This document shows, piece after piece, positions 17,818-25,983 of a DNA stretch of 64,000 nt (the first letter of the stretch is position 1; every line of letters begins with the position of its first letter). The translations under genes and the position numbers were made by a program. The DNA is from Gammaproteobacteria bacterium (GTDB lineage: Bacteria; Pseudomonadota; Gammaproteobacteria; Berkiellales; Berkiellaceae), in assembly GCA_016191245.1 (NCBI GenBank), contig JACPOY010000020.1, positions 62,001-126,000 of the forward strand. The letters run 5' to 3'. The notes under the pieces were generated by a model. The model did no database searches and had not been told where the DNA came from. It worked only from the letters and a program-made list of their open reading frames with translations.

Positions 17818-19011
17818 TTATTTATGACCAAATAATTTGTCATAAATCTCTTCATAGCGTTTTGCACATTGTTCTGCGGAATGCCATTTAAGAGCATATG
17901 CTCTACTTTCAATGCCAATAGAACGTCGCTTCTCGGCATTGATGATTAGTGATTTCAATACATCATAAATAGTTTGTTCAGTTGCTGAAATAAGAGGACA
18001 TTCTGCAAGACTTTGTAATTTATCTTGTTCGTTAAATTCAAATTTATTCATATAACAAATGACGGGTTTGCCAAGCATCATTCCCTCCCTCGCGGTAGCT
18101 CCATAGCGACCATAGTTTAATTGATCAATAATAATATCTGCTTGGGCCTGATAAAAACGTACGATCTTATTTGGTCTTTGTGTAATGAAAATCAAGTGGA
18201 TCTTGAATCCTTCGCGCTTTAATTGTTCTACAGCAGAAAATATAAATGGTGTACCTTTGATATTTTTTTGTTCTGTATGACGAATTTCGTAGTTACCAAC
18301 AGCATGATAAATAATGACCTCATTAGGTTCTTTTTCAATAAAATATTCTCTAGGTATATTTAGTTCAGGATGCCAAAATTCACTATCGAGGCACATGCTG
18401 AGGGGTTCACGAATGATGTTGGCACCTGATTTCATATAATCGATAGCTGGTGAAGTTTCTGAAAAAATCATATCACAATACTGATTTATTTTTTTTCCCC
18501 AGTTTAGGTTTTTTTCATCGTTACAAACCTCGGGGCAATTCTGCCAAATGCATGTGTCGCAAACATTTAGACCATTGCCGGATACTGACCATTCCCCAAC
18601 TCTAGTCTTTGACATTCCGCTATTGCATCCACTAATTGTATAAGCAACTTTTTTCCCAAGAGATTTCCATTCCAAAATGTCAGGGGGCGCTTCATTGTTA
18701 GAATGGGCAGGGAAAAAACATAGATAACCATCTCCCGCAAAGTGCATAAGTTGAAATCGAGATTTGGCTTCGGTGAAAAATTTCTTTATTCTGTCTTCAA
18801 ATACGATGGGGTCTTCTTGATATAAATTTATATCTTCCCCATGGTAATAATTAGCATTTATGCCATCGGAAGGCTCAAGGTTGACCACAATTGCATCCCA
18901 ACCTCGCTTACGTAATGCTTGTGCTAGGTAATAAAAATGATAGTAACTTTGCCGATAAAAAACCACGGAACGTTTTTTAGATTTTTGAAACCAATGTTTC
19001 ATATTATTCAA
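17818..19011 (-). CDS. Glycosyltransferase-like protein with Cys-rich insertion
   Basis: 397 residues. SVVFYRQSYYHFYYLAQALRKRGWDAIVVN resembles the N-terminal domain of GT-B enzymes, and the second half (HAVGNYEIRHTEQKNIKGTPF, AQADIIIDQLNYGRYGATAREGMMLGKPVICYMN) has the donor-binding arrangement of GT4-like enzymes, with a Glu in the REGMMLGKPV helix. Between residues about 130 and 175 there is a cysteine cluster (CNSG... CDTCIWQNCPEVC) that could bind a metal; I know no standard GT4 domain with it. It overlaps the deacetylase-like gene upstream by 8 nt, so the pair forms a two-gene operon. Confidence 0.65.
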   Translation of the reverse strand: MNNMKHWFQKSKKRSVVFYRQSYYHFYYLAQALRKRGWDAIVVNLEPSDGINANYYHGEDINLYQEDPIVFEDRIKKFFTEAKSRFQLMHFAGDGYLCFFPAHSNNEAPPDILEWKSLGKKVAYTISGCNSGMSKTRVGEWSVSGNGLNVCDTCIWQNCPEVCNDEKNLNWGKKINQYCDMIFSETSPAIDYMKSGANIIREPLSMCLDSEFWHPELNIPREYFIEKEPNEVIIYHAVGNYEIRHTEQKNIKGTPFIFSAVEQLKREGFKIHLIFITQRPNKIVRFYQAQADIIIDQLNYGRYGATAREGMMLGKPVICYMNKFEFNEQDKLQSLAECPLISATEQTIYDVLKSLIINAEKRRSIGIESRAYALKWHSAEQCAKRYEEIYDKLFGHK

Positions 19012-19747
19012 TATTTACTCTGTTTGTTTTTGCTAATAATTGATCATAAGTGAATAAGCTATCCTTCATCTTTCTTTCTAAAAATTGACTCACCTTTTTT
19101 CGGGGCGTTAATGCTTCTTCAGTCCACCACTCTGGATGAGTGAGCACCTGAAGAGACGATACTGATGGATCAGTTAACACATCTTTTAGCTTCTTGTAAC
19201 GCCAATAGCCATTGGAATCAGAGCAATAATGTATTTTATTTTTAAAAAAATTTGAATAACAGTTAAGCATTCCTGCATAATATTCTGCGTTACAGTCTAG
19301 GGCAAATTCATTCGGATTATGAAATGAAAAAACATCTATACTTTGGCCTAGTAATGTTTCTAATAGATCCTTTTCATAGGCAAGCCAGTATTTTAATTTA
19401 TTAAAATCATCAATATCATAATACTCTACATCAAAATGTAATCCAACTGCATGACCATTTTGAATGATTGTAGTTAATATGTTTGTTGAGCTTTTTTCTA
19501 GAGCATTATAGAAAGGGTTATGCAAATGAATAAAATACGTTGCTGATAATTGATATCGGTTTTCAATTTTCGATATTAATAATGCTTGCTCTAGTGACAT
19601 ATCAATGTCATGACGCCAAATAATGAAGGTATCGGTTGTCTGATATTGGTTATAATTCCGGAAAGGAAATCGTTGCTTTGCCAATATTAGCAAACGCTCA
19701 TATTCTGCAAGGGTAAAATCCTGAGGGTCGTATGAGATATCTAACAT
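19004..19747 (-). CDS. Polysaccharide-deacetylase-like protein (NodB-type fold candidate)
   Basis: 247 residues, no signal peptide, so probably cytoplasmic. FIIWRHDIDMSLEQALLISKIE carries an H-D-I-D motif like the metal/base motif of NodB-fold deacetylases, ATYFIHLHNPFYNA and GHAVGLHFD add the H..H region, and LTHPEWWTE is a late His motif. Such proteins sit beside glycosyltransferases in many capsule and O-antigen loci. Activity on an N-acetyl sugar is possible but unproven; the sequence diverges from secreted chitin/peptidoglycan deacetylases. Confidence 0.6.
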   Translation of the reverse strand: MLDISYDPQDFTLAEYERLLILAKQRFPFRNYNQYQTTDTFIIWRHDIDMSLEQALLISKIENRYQLSATYFIHLHNPFYNALEKSSTNILTTIIQNGHAVGLHFDVEYYDIDDFNKLKYWLAYEKDLLETLLGQSIDVFSFHNPNEFALDCNAEYYAGMLNCYSNFFKNKIHYCSDSNGYWRYKKLKDVLTDPSVSSLQVLTHPEWWTEEALTPRKKVSQFLERKMKDSLFTYDQLLAKTNRVNIE

Positions 19748-20001
19748 ATAATTAATCTATTTTTTATTATCAGAAAATTGTTGATTTTTTGCTACAATCG
19801 AAAGCAAAATTCCTAAAGTGCTTTCTTATTGTTAGCACTATTTTGTAGCGTTGATGGTACTCTTTGTTATGTAAGTTTATTTTGAGACCTATTTCATTTT
19901 GGCTAAATTTGTTAGGGCCATATATTAAAAGAAGTTAATTATAGGACTATTGTTTGCCGCATTATACTTAGACTTAAGCCATAACTGATAACGACGTATT
20001 A
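19748..20001. other. AT-rich intergenic stretch, nothing coding recognised
   Basis: About 250 nt between the deacetylase-like gene and the broken glycosyltransferase copy. On the minus strand a TGATAAT string near 19770 could be the -10 box of the deacetylase operon. AGTGCT and AGCACT near 19820-19845 form a weak inverted repeat. I see no ORF, tRNA or recognisable remnant. Confidence 0.35.
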
Positions 20002-20555
20002 ATGCTCTTTCAATATAATATCCTTTTATTCCTGAATTTTGCACAGATGCAACACAATTGTAGATCATATTTTGGTTTTTGAAGAACATTCAAAACATAA
20101 AATATGGCTGTATTCCAACATCGGTAATATATCACCAAAATTAGATATTGATGTCATTAATATTCATTATTCGTTGTGCTTACTAAACAATTATTATATT
20201 TCTCAACAATCTAAGGATTGTCTTCGAGCTTATAACGGATTGAAAAGAGCTTTTGTGCAAGATGAGTACAGACAAATCAATGATATGATATTTCAGTTAC
20301 AATACTTGAAAATTGATGTTTTGTTTATTTGCTTTCCTAAAGCTGAGATTGAAAAAATTTATCTTACTCAAAAATTACCTGACACAAGTAAGTATCCAAC
20401 AATGACAGGATTCGTACCCTCGAAATTACTGAATTCTCATTATCAAAAACCCATTGTAGATAGGCACATCCATGTAGGATACAGAGCTAGAAAACTACCA
20501 TTTTGGTAATGGTGAGTTAGCCTTTGAAAAATGGGATATCATGAATCAATGGCAA
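20002..20555 (+). pseudogene. Broken N-terminal copy of the CgeB-like glycosyltransferase at 21631
   Basis: This stretch aligns over roughly the first 200 codons with the intact gene at 21631 at high nucleotide similarity (long identical runs by eye). It has lost about 10 nt after 20030 (where the intact copy reads atgcaatctc), which destroys the start frame; it has an in-frame 9-nt deletion near 20145 and a single-base insertion near 20507 (ggtaatgg versus ggtatggt). Similarity ends near 20555, where the remaining two thirds of the gene are missing. The open part spans 20039-20509. It is a partial tandem duplicate, about 1.6 kb upstream of the intact copy. Confidence 0.85.
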
Positions 20556-20579
20556 GGTTGCTATACATAATCAAAGACT

Positions 20580-21000
20580 AGCTTTTTTGCTACTTCAAAG
20601 GTTTTAAAACCAAAGCCGAAAAGCCATAAACTCAATACCAAGCTGATGAGAAACATAGAGACAGAAGGAGGCAGGAGGCGTGCCTCTAACAAGCACGTCT
20701 TGTAAAACAGTGTTAAGGAGAGAAATTTTGTTTGCAATAATGCTGGTGCATCCTATGTCCAGGCTGCTGGAAAAGGCTAAAAACAAAGAAATGCCACAGA
20801 ATATATGAAGAACATATTGCATTTGGCTAAGATCATCGGGTATTAAAGAGAAATACAACCGTATAGATGAATGTGTAGAAACCAAAAAAAATTAAAGGAC
20901 CTAAAAATAGCCATAATGCATCTAGTGTTGAGCCCGCATAAATGCCTTTAATAACATTATTTGTATTGGTTTTAAGACATTCCCTTTCATATAAATACAT
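20580..21000 (-). pseudogene. Frameshifted Wzm-type permease remnant
   Basis: Read on the minus strand from the ATG at 21000: MYLYERECLKTN, then GIYAGSTLDALWLFLGPL and FYTFIYTVVF, the entry helix and first membrane segment of a Wzm permease. A frameshift near 20850 moves the homology to the next frame: PDDLSQMQYVLHIFCG, LFLAFSSSL and SIIANKISLLNTV, matching Wzm2 (FDYVLIIFSG, PFLAFSEAF, SILASRGLLRNTL). A second shift near 20690 is needed to continue as VSMFLISLVLSLWLFGF. The C-terminal half is absent. It is therefore a dead third exporter permease, in opposite orientation to its neighbours. Confidence 0.75.
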
Positions 21001-21050
21001 ATTTGTTGGTTTTCTGTCTAATCCTGAGATTGCTATATAATAAAAAACCA

Positions 21051-21572
21051 ATGTGTATAATATCCTGCATCTCATCACATATAGAGAAGATTTTATCCCT
21101 TAAACAAGTATTAAATAACAAGGGGATAAGAATAAGCGGAATAAACAGTTGGTATACTACGGCAGTTATTAAACATGGTATACCCGGAGTTTTTGCTTAC
21201 TTAAAAACAAAAGATTTGCAGATTTTAACAAATAAAGGTGGAGAAATATCGCTTAACTTCAATAATGGAGTTGTAGATTTCTCTGATCGCCCCAATTATA
21301 TAGGCAAAGGTGATGGTATAGCTGCACTCAAATTAAAATTAATTGGAAAAGTACTCTCAGGGGATGCGATTATTGATATTGCAGGTGTTGCCGGAGATTG
21401 TAAGGAATCGGCTTTGAAGGTAGGTTCTAAACGTTATCCTATTACTGCCGGAAAAAGCACCATTTCAATTTCACCCAATGCGATTATTGAAATTGAAAGT
21501 AAAAATAAAGACAACACTTGTTATGCAGTTATTGCCGATTTAAAGACGCTTAATCCAAGTAATAAAGTTTAA
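21051..21572 (+). CDS. Unrecognised protein or gene remnant
   Basis: 173 codons from the ATG at 21051; the frame is open back to a TTG at 21003, which would overlap the permease remnant. No ribosome binding site precedes either start. The first third is helical (HIEKILSLKQVLNN), the rest reads as beta-rich (GGEISLNFNNGVVDFSD, GDAIIDIAGVAGDC, AGKSTISISPNAIIEIES), perhaps a carbohydrate-binding or jelly-roll-like piece. I do not recognise a family. Because it lies between two wrecked genes and lacks a start signal, it may be the 3' end of a lost gene. Confidence 0.4.
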   Translation: MCIISCISSHIEKILSLKQVLNNKGIRISGINSWYTTAVIKHGIPGVFAYLKTKDLQILTNKGGEISLNFNNGVVDFSDRPNYIGKGDGIAALKLKLIGKVLSGDAIIDIAGVAGDCKESALKVGSKRYPITAGKSTISISPNAIIEIESKNKDNTCYAVIADLKTLNPSNKV

Positions 21573-21630
21573 TGGATGGTGATAATCAATTATTTTTAGT
21601 AAAACTAGTATTGGATGCAAATTCATAATC

Positions 21631-22968
21631 ATGATCCATCACTCTCAAATTCCTGACCGTAATATTCTTTTATTATGCAATCTCCCTGAATTAGGAGCAG
21701 ATGCAAACGCGATTGTAGATCATATTTTAGCCTTTACTGAACATTCAAAACATAAAATTTGGCTCTATTCAAACATCGGGAATATATCACCGAAATTAGA
21801 TTTGAATAAATTTGATGTCATTATCATTCATTATTCTATGTGCTTACTAAACAATTATTACATATCTAAACAGTCTAAGGATCGCCTTCGGGCATTCAAC
21901 GGGTTAAAAATAGTATTTGTGCAAGATGAGTACAGAGAAATCAATAACATGATTTCTCAGTTGCAATACTTGAAGATTGATGTTTTGTTTAGTTGTTTTC
22001 CTAAAATGGAGATTGAAAAAATTTATTCTGCTCGTGAGTTACCCGATACGAGTAAATATCAAACAATGACAGGATATGTTCCGTCGAAACTGCTGAACTC
22101 TCAATATCAAAAGCCCATTGTCGAGAGAGACATCCATGTAGGTTATAGAGCAAGAAAACTACCATTTTGGTATGGTGAATTAGCCTATGAAAAATGGGAT
22201 ATAGTGAATCAATGGAAAAAATACGTTAGCCGTTCAGATATTGCCGTAGATATTTCCTTTCATGAGCGAGATAGGCTCTATGGTGAGAAGTGGTTACACT
22301 TTCTAAGTTCTTGTAAGACCATGCTGGGGGTTGAATCTGGCGCAAGTGTAATGGACTTTACTGGGGAGCTGGAAAAGCAAGTTAATTTGCATCAGGCGAC
22401 TCATCCAAAAGATTCCTTTTTTGAAGTTCAAGCGCGTTACTTGCTCCTCCATGAAGGCCGTTATAAACTTAACCAAATTTCACCTCGTTGTTTTGAAGCC
22501 ATCGCACTTAAGACAGTTCTTGTTCTGTATGAAGGCGAATATTCTGGAATTTTAGTTCCTGATAGACATTATATCGTTTTGAAAAAAGATTTTAGTAATA
22601 TATCTGAAGTGATTAAGAAAATATCAGATAATGCATTTTTACAAAATATGGCAGATATTGCTTATCAGGAAATTGCCTTAAATCCGAATTTTAGTTATCA
22701 AGCTTTTATCAATGATGTTGATAAGATAATTGATATAGAATGTGAAAAAAGAATCAAAGCAACTGTTTATGAGCCATATACTCAAGTTGCGTTTCAAAAG
22801 GCAATTAAATCAAAAGATATTTCGACATTGATTAAAAAAGAGTTGATGAAAGCGTTTAAAAAATTACCTCCCTTTTTGCAACTAACATTAAGGGTGTTAA
22901 GACGGCCAAACGTTTTTGTGAAAAACGTTGCACTTAGAATAAAAGGATCTTTTTCGCGTGTTATTTAA
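21631..22968 (+). CDS. CgeB-like glycosyltransferase (paralogue C, intact)
   Basis: 445 residues. RNILLLCNLPELGADANAIV, FDVIIIHYSMCL, IVFVQDEYREI, VGYRARKLPFWYGELAYEKW, YGEKWLHFLSSCKTMLGVES and SPRCFEAIALKTVLVLYEG, then VPDRHYIVLKKDFSN, correspond block by block to the genes at 3659 and 6154. The C-terminal Glyco_trans_1_2-like part suggests a GT-B glycosyltransferase; a basic amphipathic tail may bind the membrane. The donor is unknown. Ribosome binding site weak. Followed 27 nt later by the second amidotransferase gene, with which it is probably co-transcribed. Confidence 0.68.
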   Translation: MIHHSQIPDRNILLLCNLPELGADANAIVDHILAFTEHSKHKIWLYSNIGNISPKLDLNKFDVIIIHYSMCLLNNYYISKQSKDRLRAFNGLKIVFVQDEYREINNMISQLQYLKIDVLFSCFPKMEIEKIYSARELPDTSKYQTMTGYVPSKLLNSQYQKPIVERDIHVGYRARKLPFWYGELAYEKWDIVNQWKKYVSRSDIAVDISFHERDRLYGEKWLHFLSSCKTMLGVESGASVMDFTGELEKQVNLHQATHPKDSFFEVQARYLLLHEGRYKLNQISPRCFEAIALKTVLVLYEGEYSGILVPDRHYIVLKKDFSNISEVIKKISDNAFLQNMADIAYQEIALNPNFSYQAFINDVDKIIDIECEKRIKATVYEPYTQVAFQKAIKSKDISTLIKKELMKAFKKLPPFLQLTLRVLRRPNVFVKNVALRIKGSFSRVI

Positions 22969-22995
22969 GAAAAAAAGTTTTAAGAATGATTTGTC

Positions 22996-24927
22996 ATGTG
23001 TAGCATAGCGGGTGCGTTTCAACTTAAGCGTCTACATATCGCTCATCTTGAAGAGAAACTACATATTTTAAATAAGCTTCAAGCACATCGAGGGCCGGAT
23101 GATAACGGAATATGGCTCCACCAAAATCAGCATATAGGCTTAGCTCATTCTCGTCTTAGTATTATTGATTTATCTCAACACGCTTTACAACCGATGCATG
23201 CGCCATCTGGAGAAGTTATTGTCTTCAATGGTGAAATTTATAATTATCTTGAATTAAAAAGATCATTATCTGATTTTTGGGATTTTAAAACACAATCAGA
23301 TACAGAAGTGATACTTGCAGCGTATAAGAAATACGGCAACGATTGCTTGCAATATTTACAAGGCATGTTTGCATTTGCTATCTGGGATGGCGAAGCCCTT
23401 TTTTGTGCCAGAGATAGATTTGGTATTAAGCCCTTTTATTACACTATTCAACAAGATACTTTTATTTTTGCATCAGAAGCGAAAGCACTTATTCCTTTTT
23501 TGCCTGAAATAAAAACAAAAAGAAGTGCATTTGTTGAATATATGACCTTTCAAAATATGACGAGAGAAGAAACTTTATTCGAAGGTGTTTTTCAACTTGA
23601 GCCAGCGAAAGCAATCCAAGTAAGCAAGCAAAGGATCCACAGTTGGCAATATTGGGATGTTCACTATCAGATCCATGACCATCAAGATCCTGAATATTTT
23701 TCCGAAAAATTGACCCAATTGTTAGATGAGTCCATCGCTTTGCATTGCCGTGCAGATGTTAAAATTGGTGCTTATGTCAGTGGAGGAATAGATTCTTCTT
23801 TGGTAGGCATATTGGCAACCAAATGCAAGAAGAACGTCCCATTTTTTCATGGAAGATTTTTAGAAGGTAAGGCGTATGATGAAAGTGAATATGCCAATAG
23901 CGTAGCTGAAATCTGTAATACAAACTTGCACATCAGTGACATTACCGCTAAACAATTTACAGATAATATTCATCAAATTATTTATCATTTAGATTTCCCA
24001 ATAGCAGGTCCTGGTGCATTTCCACAATATATTGTTTCACAACTTGCCTCTCAATCTGTAAAAGTGATGTTGGGTGGGCAAGGTGGAGATGAAATTTTTG
24101 GTGGATATGCTCGTTATCTTATTGGATATTTTGATCAATGTATCAAAGCTGGTATTGAAGGGGCATATACTTCAGATGTTTTCAGTATGCCTGTAGAATC
24201 TATTGTAAGTAATATGCAAGTATTACAAGATTACAAACCTTTAATGCAATCATTTTGGCGTCAAGGACTTTTTGAACCGTTAGCGAATCGATATTTTTCT
24301 TTGGTAAATCGCTTAAATAATCTAGAAAATGAAGTCAGCATCACCATTGAAGAACGCCATAGTATTTTTCAATATTATCTTGAGCGATTTGATAGTAATA
24401 AGTTTAAAAATCCTGATTCTTACCTAGATGCAATGATGCATTTTGATTTAAAATGCTTGTTGCCAGGTTTGTTGCATGTTGAAGACAGAGTCAGCATGGC
24501 TCATGGCATAGAATCCAGAGTGCCTTTATTACATCATCCTCTCATTGAATTTATGGCCCAAGTCCCGCCAAAAGTGAAATTCGCGAATGGTCAGTTAAAA
24601 TATTTATTGAAACACACATTTAAGAATATACTGCCATCAAAGATTATCAATCGAAAAGACAAAATGGGTTTCCCTGTCCCCCTTCAGGAATGGGTGAATG
24701 GGGTATTAAGAGATTTTATCTTTGATAACTTGAATAAAGCGGACTCAAGGCACGATAATTTTATCAATTATAAAAATGTTATTAAAAACATTGAAGAAAA
24801 TAGAAAATTCACGCGCGAGCATTGGGGTTTTCTATGTTTTGAACTTTGGCAACAAGTATTCCATGACAAAGCAAAAAATTTTCAAGGGCTAATAAGCAAG
24901 AAAGAGGCAATTTTAGTCGTATCATAG
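22996..24927 (+). CDS. Glutamine-dependent asparagine-synthase-like amidotransferase (copy 2)
   Basis: 643 residues. MCSIAGAF supplies the Cys2 nucleophile; HRGPDDNG, LAHSRLSIIDLS and FNGEIYNY complete the glutaminase domain; SGGIDSSLVG near residue 255 is the PP-loop; GGQGGDEIFGGYARY and MAHGIESRVPLLHHPL belong to the synthetase domain. Like copy 1 it is more plausibly a uronic-acid amidase than a housekeeping asparagine synthetase, given the locus. The sequences are diverged, so the copies may act on different sugars. A strong hairpin follows 12 nt after the stop. Confidence 0.85.
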   Translation: MCSIAGAFQLKRLHIAHLEEKLHILNKLQAHRGPDDNGIWLHQNQHIGLAHSRLSIIDLSQHALQPMHAPSGEVIVFNGEIYNYLELKRSLSDFWDFKTQSDTEVILAAYKKYGNDCLQYLQGMFAFAIWDGEALFCARDRFGIKPFYYTIQQDTFIFASEAKALIPFLPEIKTKRSAFVEYMTFQNMTREETLFEGVFQLEPAKAIQVSKQRIHSWQYWDVHYQIHDHQDPEYFSEKLTQLLDESIALHCRADVKIGAYVSGGIDSSLVGILATKCKKNVPFFHGRFLEGKAYDESEYANSVAEICNTNLHISDITAKQFTDNIHQIIYHLDFPIAGPGAFPQYIVSQLASQSVKVMLGGQGGDEIFGGYARYLIGYFDQCIKAGIEGAYTSDVFSMPVESIVSNMQVLQDYKPLMQSFWRQGLFEPLANRYFSLVNRLNNLENEVSITIEERHSIFQYYLERFDSNKFKNPDSYLDAMMHFDLKCLLPGLLHVEDRVSMAHGIESRVPLLHHPLIEFMAQVPPKVKFANGQLKYLLKHTFKNILPSKIINRKDKMGFPVPLQEWVNGVLRDFIFDNLNKADSRHDNFINYKNVIKNIEENRKFTREHWGFLCFELWQQVFHDKAKNFQGLISKKEAILVVS

Positions 24928-24939
24928 CGATGGGAGATT

Positions 24940-24973
24940 ATTAAGGGGGAGAAGCGACATTCTCCCCCTTAAT
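24940..24973 (+). terminator. Perfect 14-bp inverted repeat after amidotransferase copy 2
   Basis: attaagggggagaa at 24940-24953 and its exact reverse complement at 24960-24973 enclose a 6-nt loop. A second small hairpin (aagcaaag / ctttgctt, 24977-24993) follows. There is no long T-run, so this is either a weak intrinsic terminator, an mRNA-stabilising hairpin or a repeat element. Confidence 0.5.
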
Positions 24974-25034
24974 TGCAAGCAAAGGCTTTGCTTTTGCGCA
25001 GCATATCAATTTAACTAAATATGGAGATAGTGAA

Positions 25035-25979
25035 ATGAAAGTATTAATAACAGGTGGTTCAGGATTTGTAGGGTCTCATTTAGCTGATCGTTTATTAGCA
25101 AGAGGAGACAAAGTACTCGTTATTGATAATTTTGCTACAGGCAGAAGAGATAATTTAAAAGCACATAAAAATTTGGAAATCGTTGAACAAACTATCGCTA
25201 ATACAGAAGCGGTGGATAGTCTTTTTTCAAATTTTCAGCCAGATGTGGTTGTCCATGCAGCAGCATCATATAAAAATCCGGATAATTGGGTTGAAGATTG
25301 CAAAACCAATATATTGGGAACTATTAATGTTATTAATGCTGCAAAACATGTCAAATGTAATCGAATAGTCTATTTTCAAACAGCATTATGTTATGGCTTA
25401 AATCCGATAGAACAGCCTATAACTTTAGATCATCAAATAGATTCACGTAATAGTAGCTATGCAATTAGCAAAACGGCAGGTGAACATTACGTCGAGCTTT
25501 CTGGATTAAGTTTTGTTTCCTTAAGGTTAGCAAATGCTTATGGTCCTAGAAATATCAGCGGTCCACTACCAACATTTTTCCATCGCTTAAGTCAAAACAA
25601 GCCTTGCTTTGTGATGGATACACGTAGAGACTTTATCTATATCGAAGATGTTGTTAATTGTGTTGAAAAAGCAGTTGATGGTAAAGGGCAAGGCTATTAT
25701 CACATCTCAACGGGCGCAGATTATTCGATTAAGGAACTGTTTGATGCAACTGTAAGTGCCTTGAATATTACCTTGGACAAGGAAGTAGAAGTTCGTCCAC
25801 GAAATCCAGATGATGCATTTACTATTTTATTAGATCCTTCACGCACACAAAAAGATTTTGATTGGAAGGCAATCACTAATCTGAAAGATTCGGTGAAGAC
25901 CACGATTGACTATTATCGTCAATTTGGCATTGAACAAACATTTACGCATCTTCGTGTAGAAGAAAAAGAGGCTGTATAA
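25035..25979 (+). CDS. NAD-dependent epimerase/dehydratase (SDR), first of a pair
   Basis: 314 residues. MKVLITGGSGFVGSHLADRLL is the NAD loop; VVVHAAASY, YFQTALCYG in the place of the usual SSxxxYG, and SYAISKTAGEHY give the YxxxK pair. NAYGPRNISGP and DFIYIEDVVNC are typical of nucleotide-sugar SDR enzymes. The catalytic Ser/Thr position reads QTA, so Thr may act. I recall similar paired SDR genes (WbmF/WbmG/WbmH) in the Bordetella O-antigen locus that makes a diacetamido-galacturonic acid. Substrate unknown. GGAG precedes the start; 4-nt gap to the next SDR gene. Confidence 0.78.
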   Translation: MKVLITGGSGFVGSHLADRLLARGDKVLVIDNFATGRRDNLKAHKNLEIVEQTIANTEAVDSLFSNFQPDVVVHAAASYKNPDNWVEDCKTNILGTINVINAAKHVKCNRIVYFQTALCYGLNPIEQPITLDHQIDSRNSSYAISKTAGEHYVELSGLSFVSLRLANAYGPRNISGPLPTFFHRLSQNKPCFVMDTRRDFIYIEDVVNCVEKAVDGKGQGYYHISTGADYSIKELFDATVSALNITLDKEVEVRPRNPDDAFTILLDPSRTQKDFDWKAITNLKDSVKTTIDYYRQFGIEQTFTHLRVEEKEAV

Positions 25980-25983
25980 ATCT

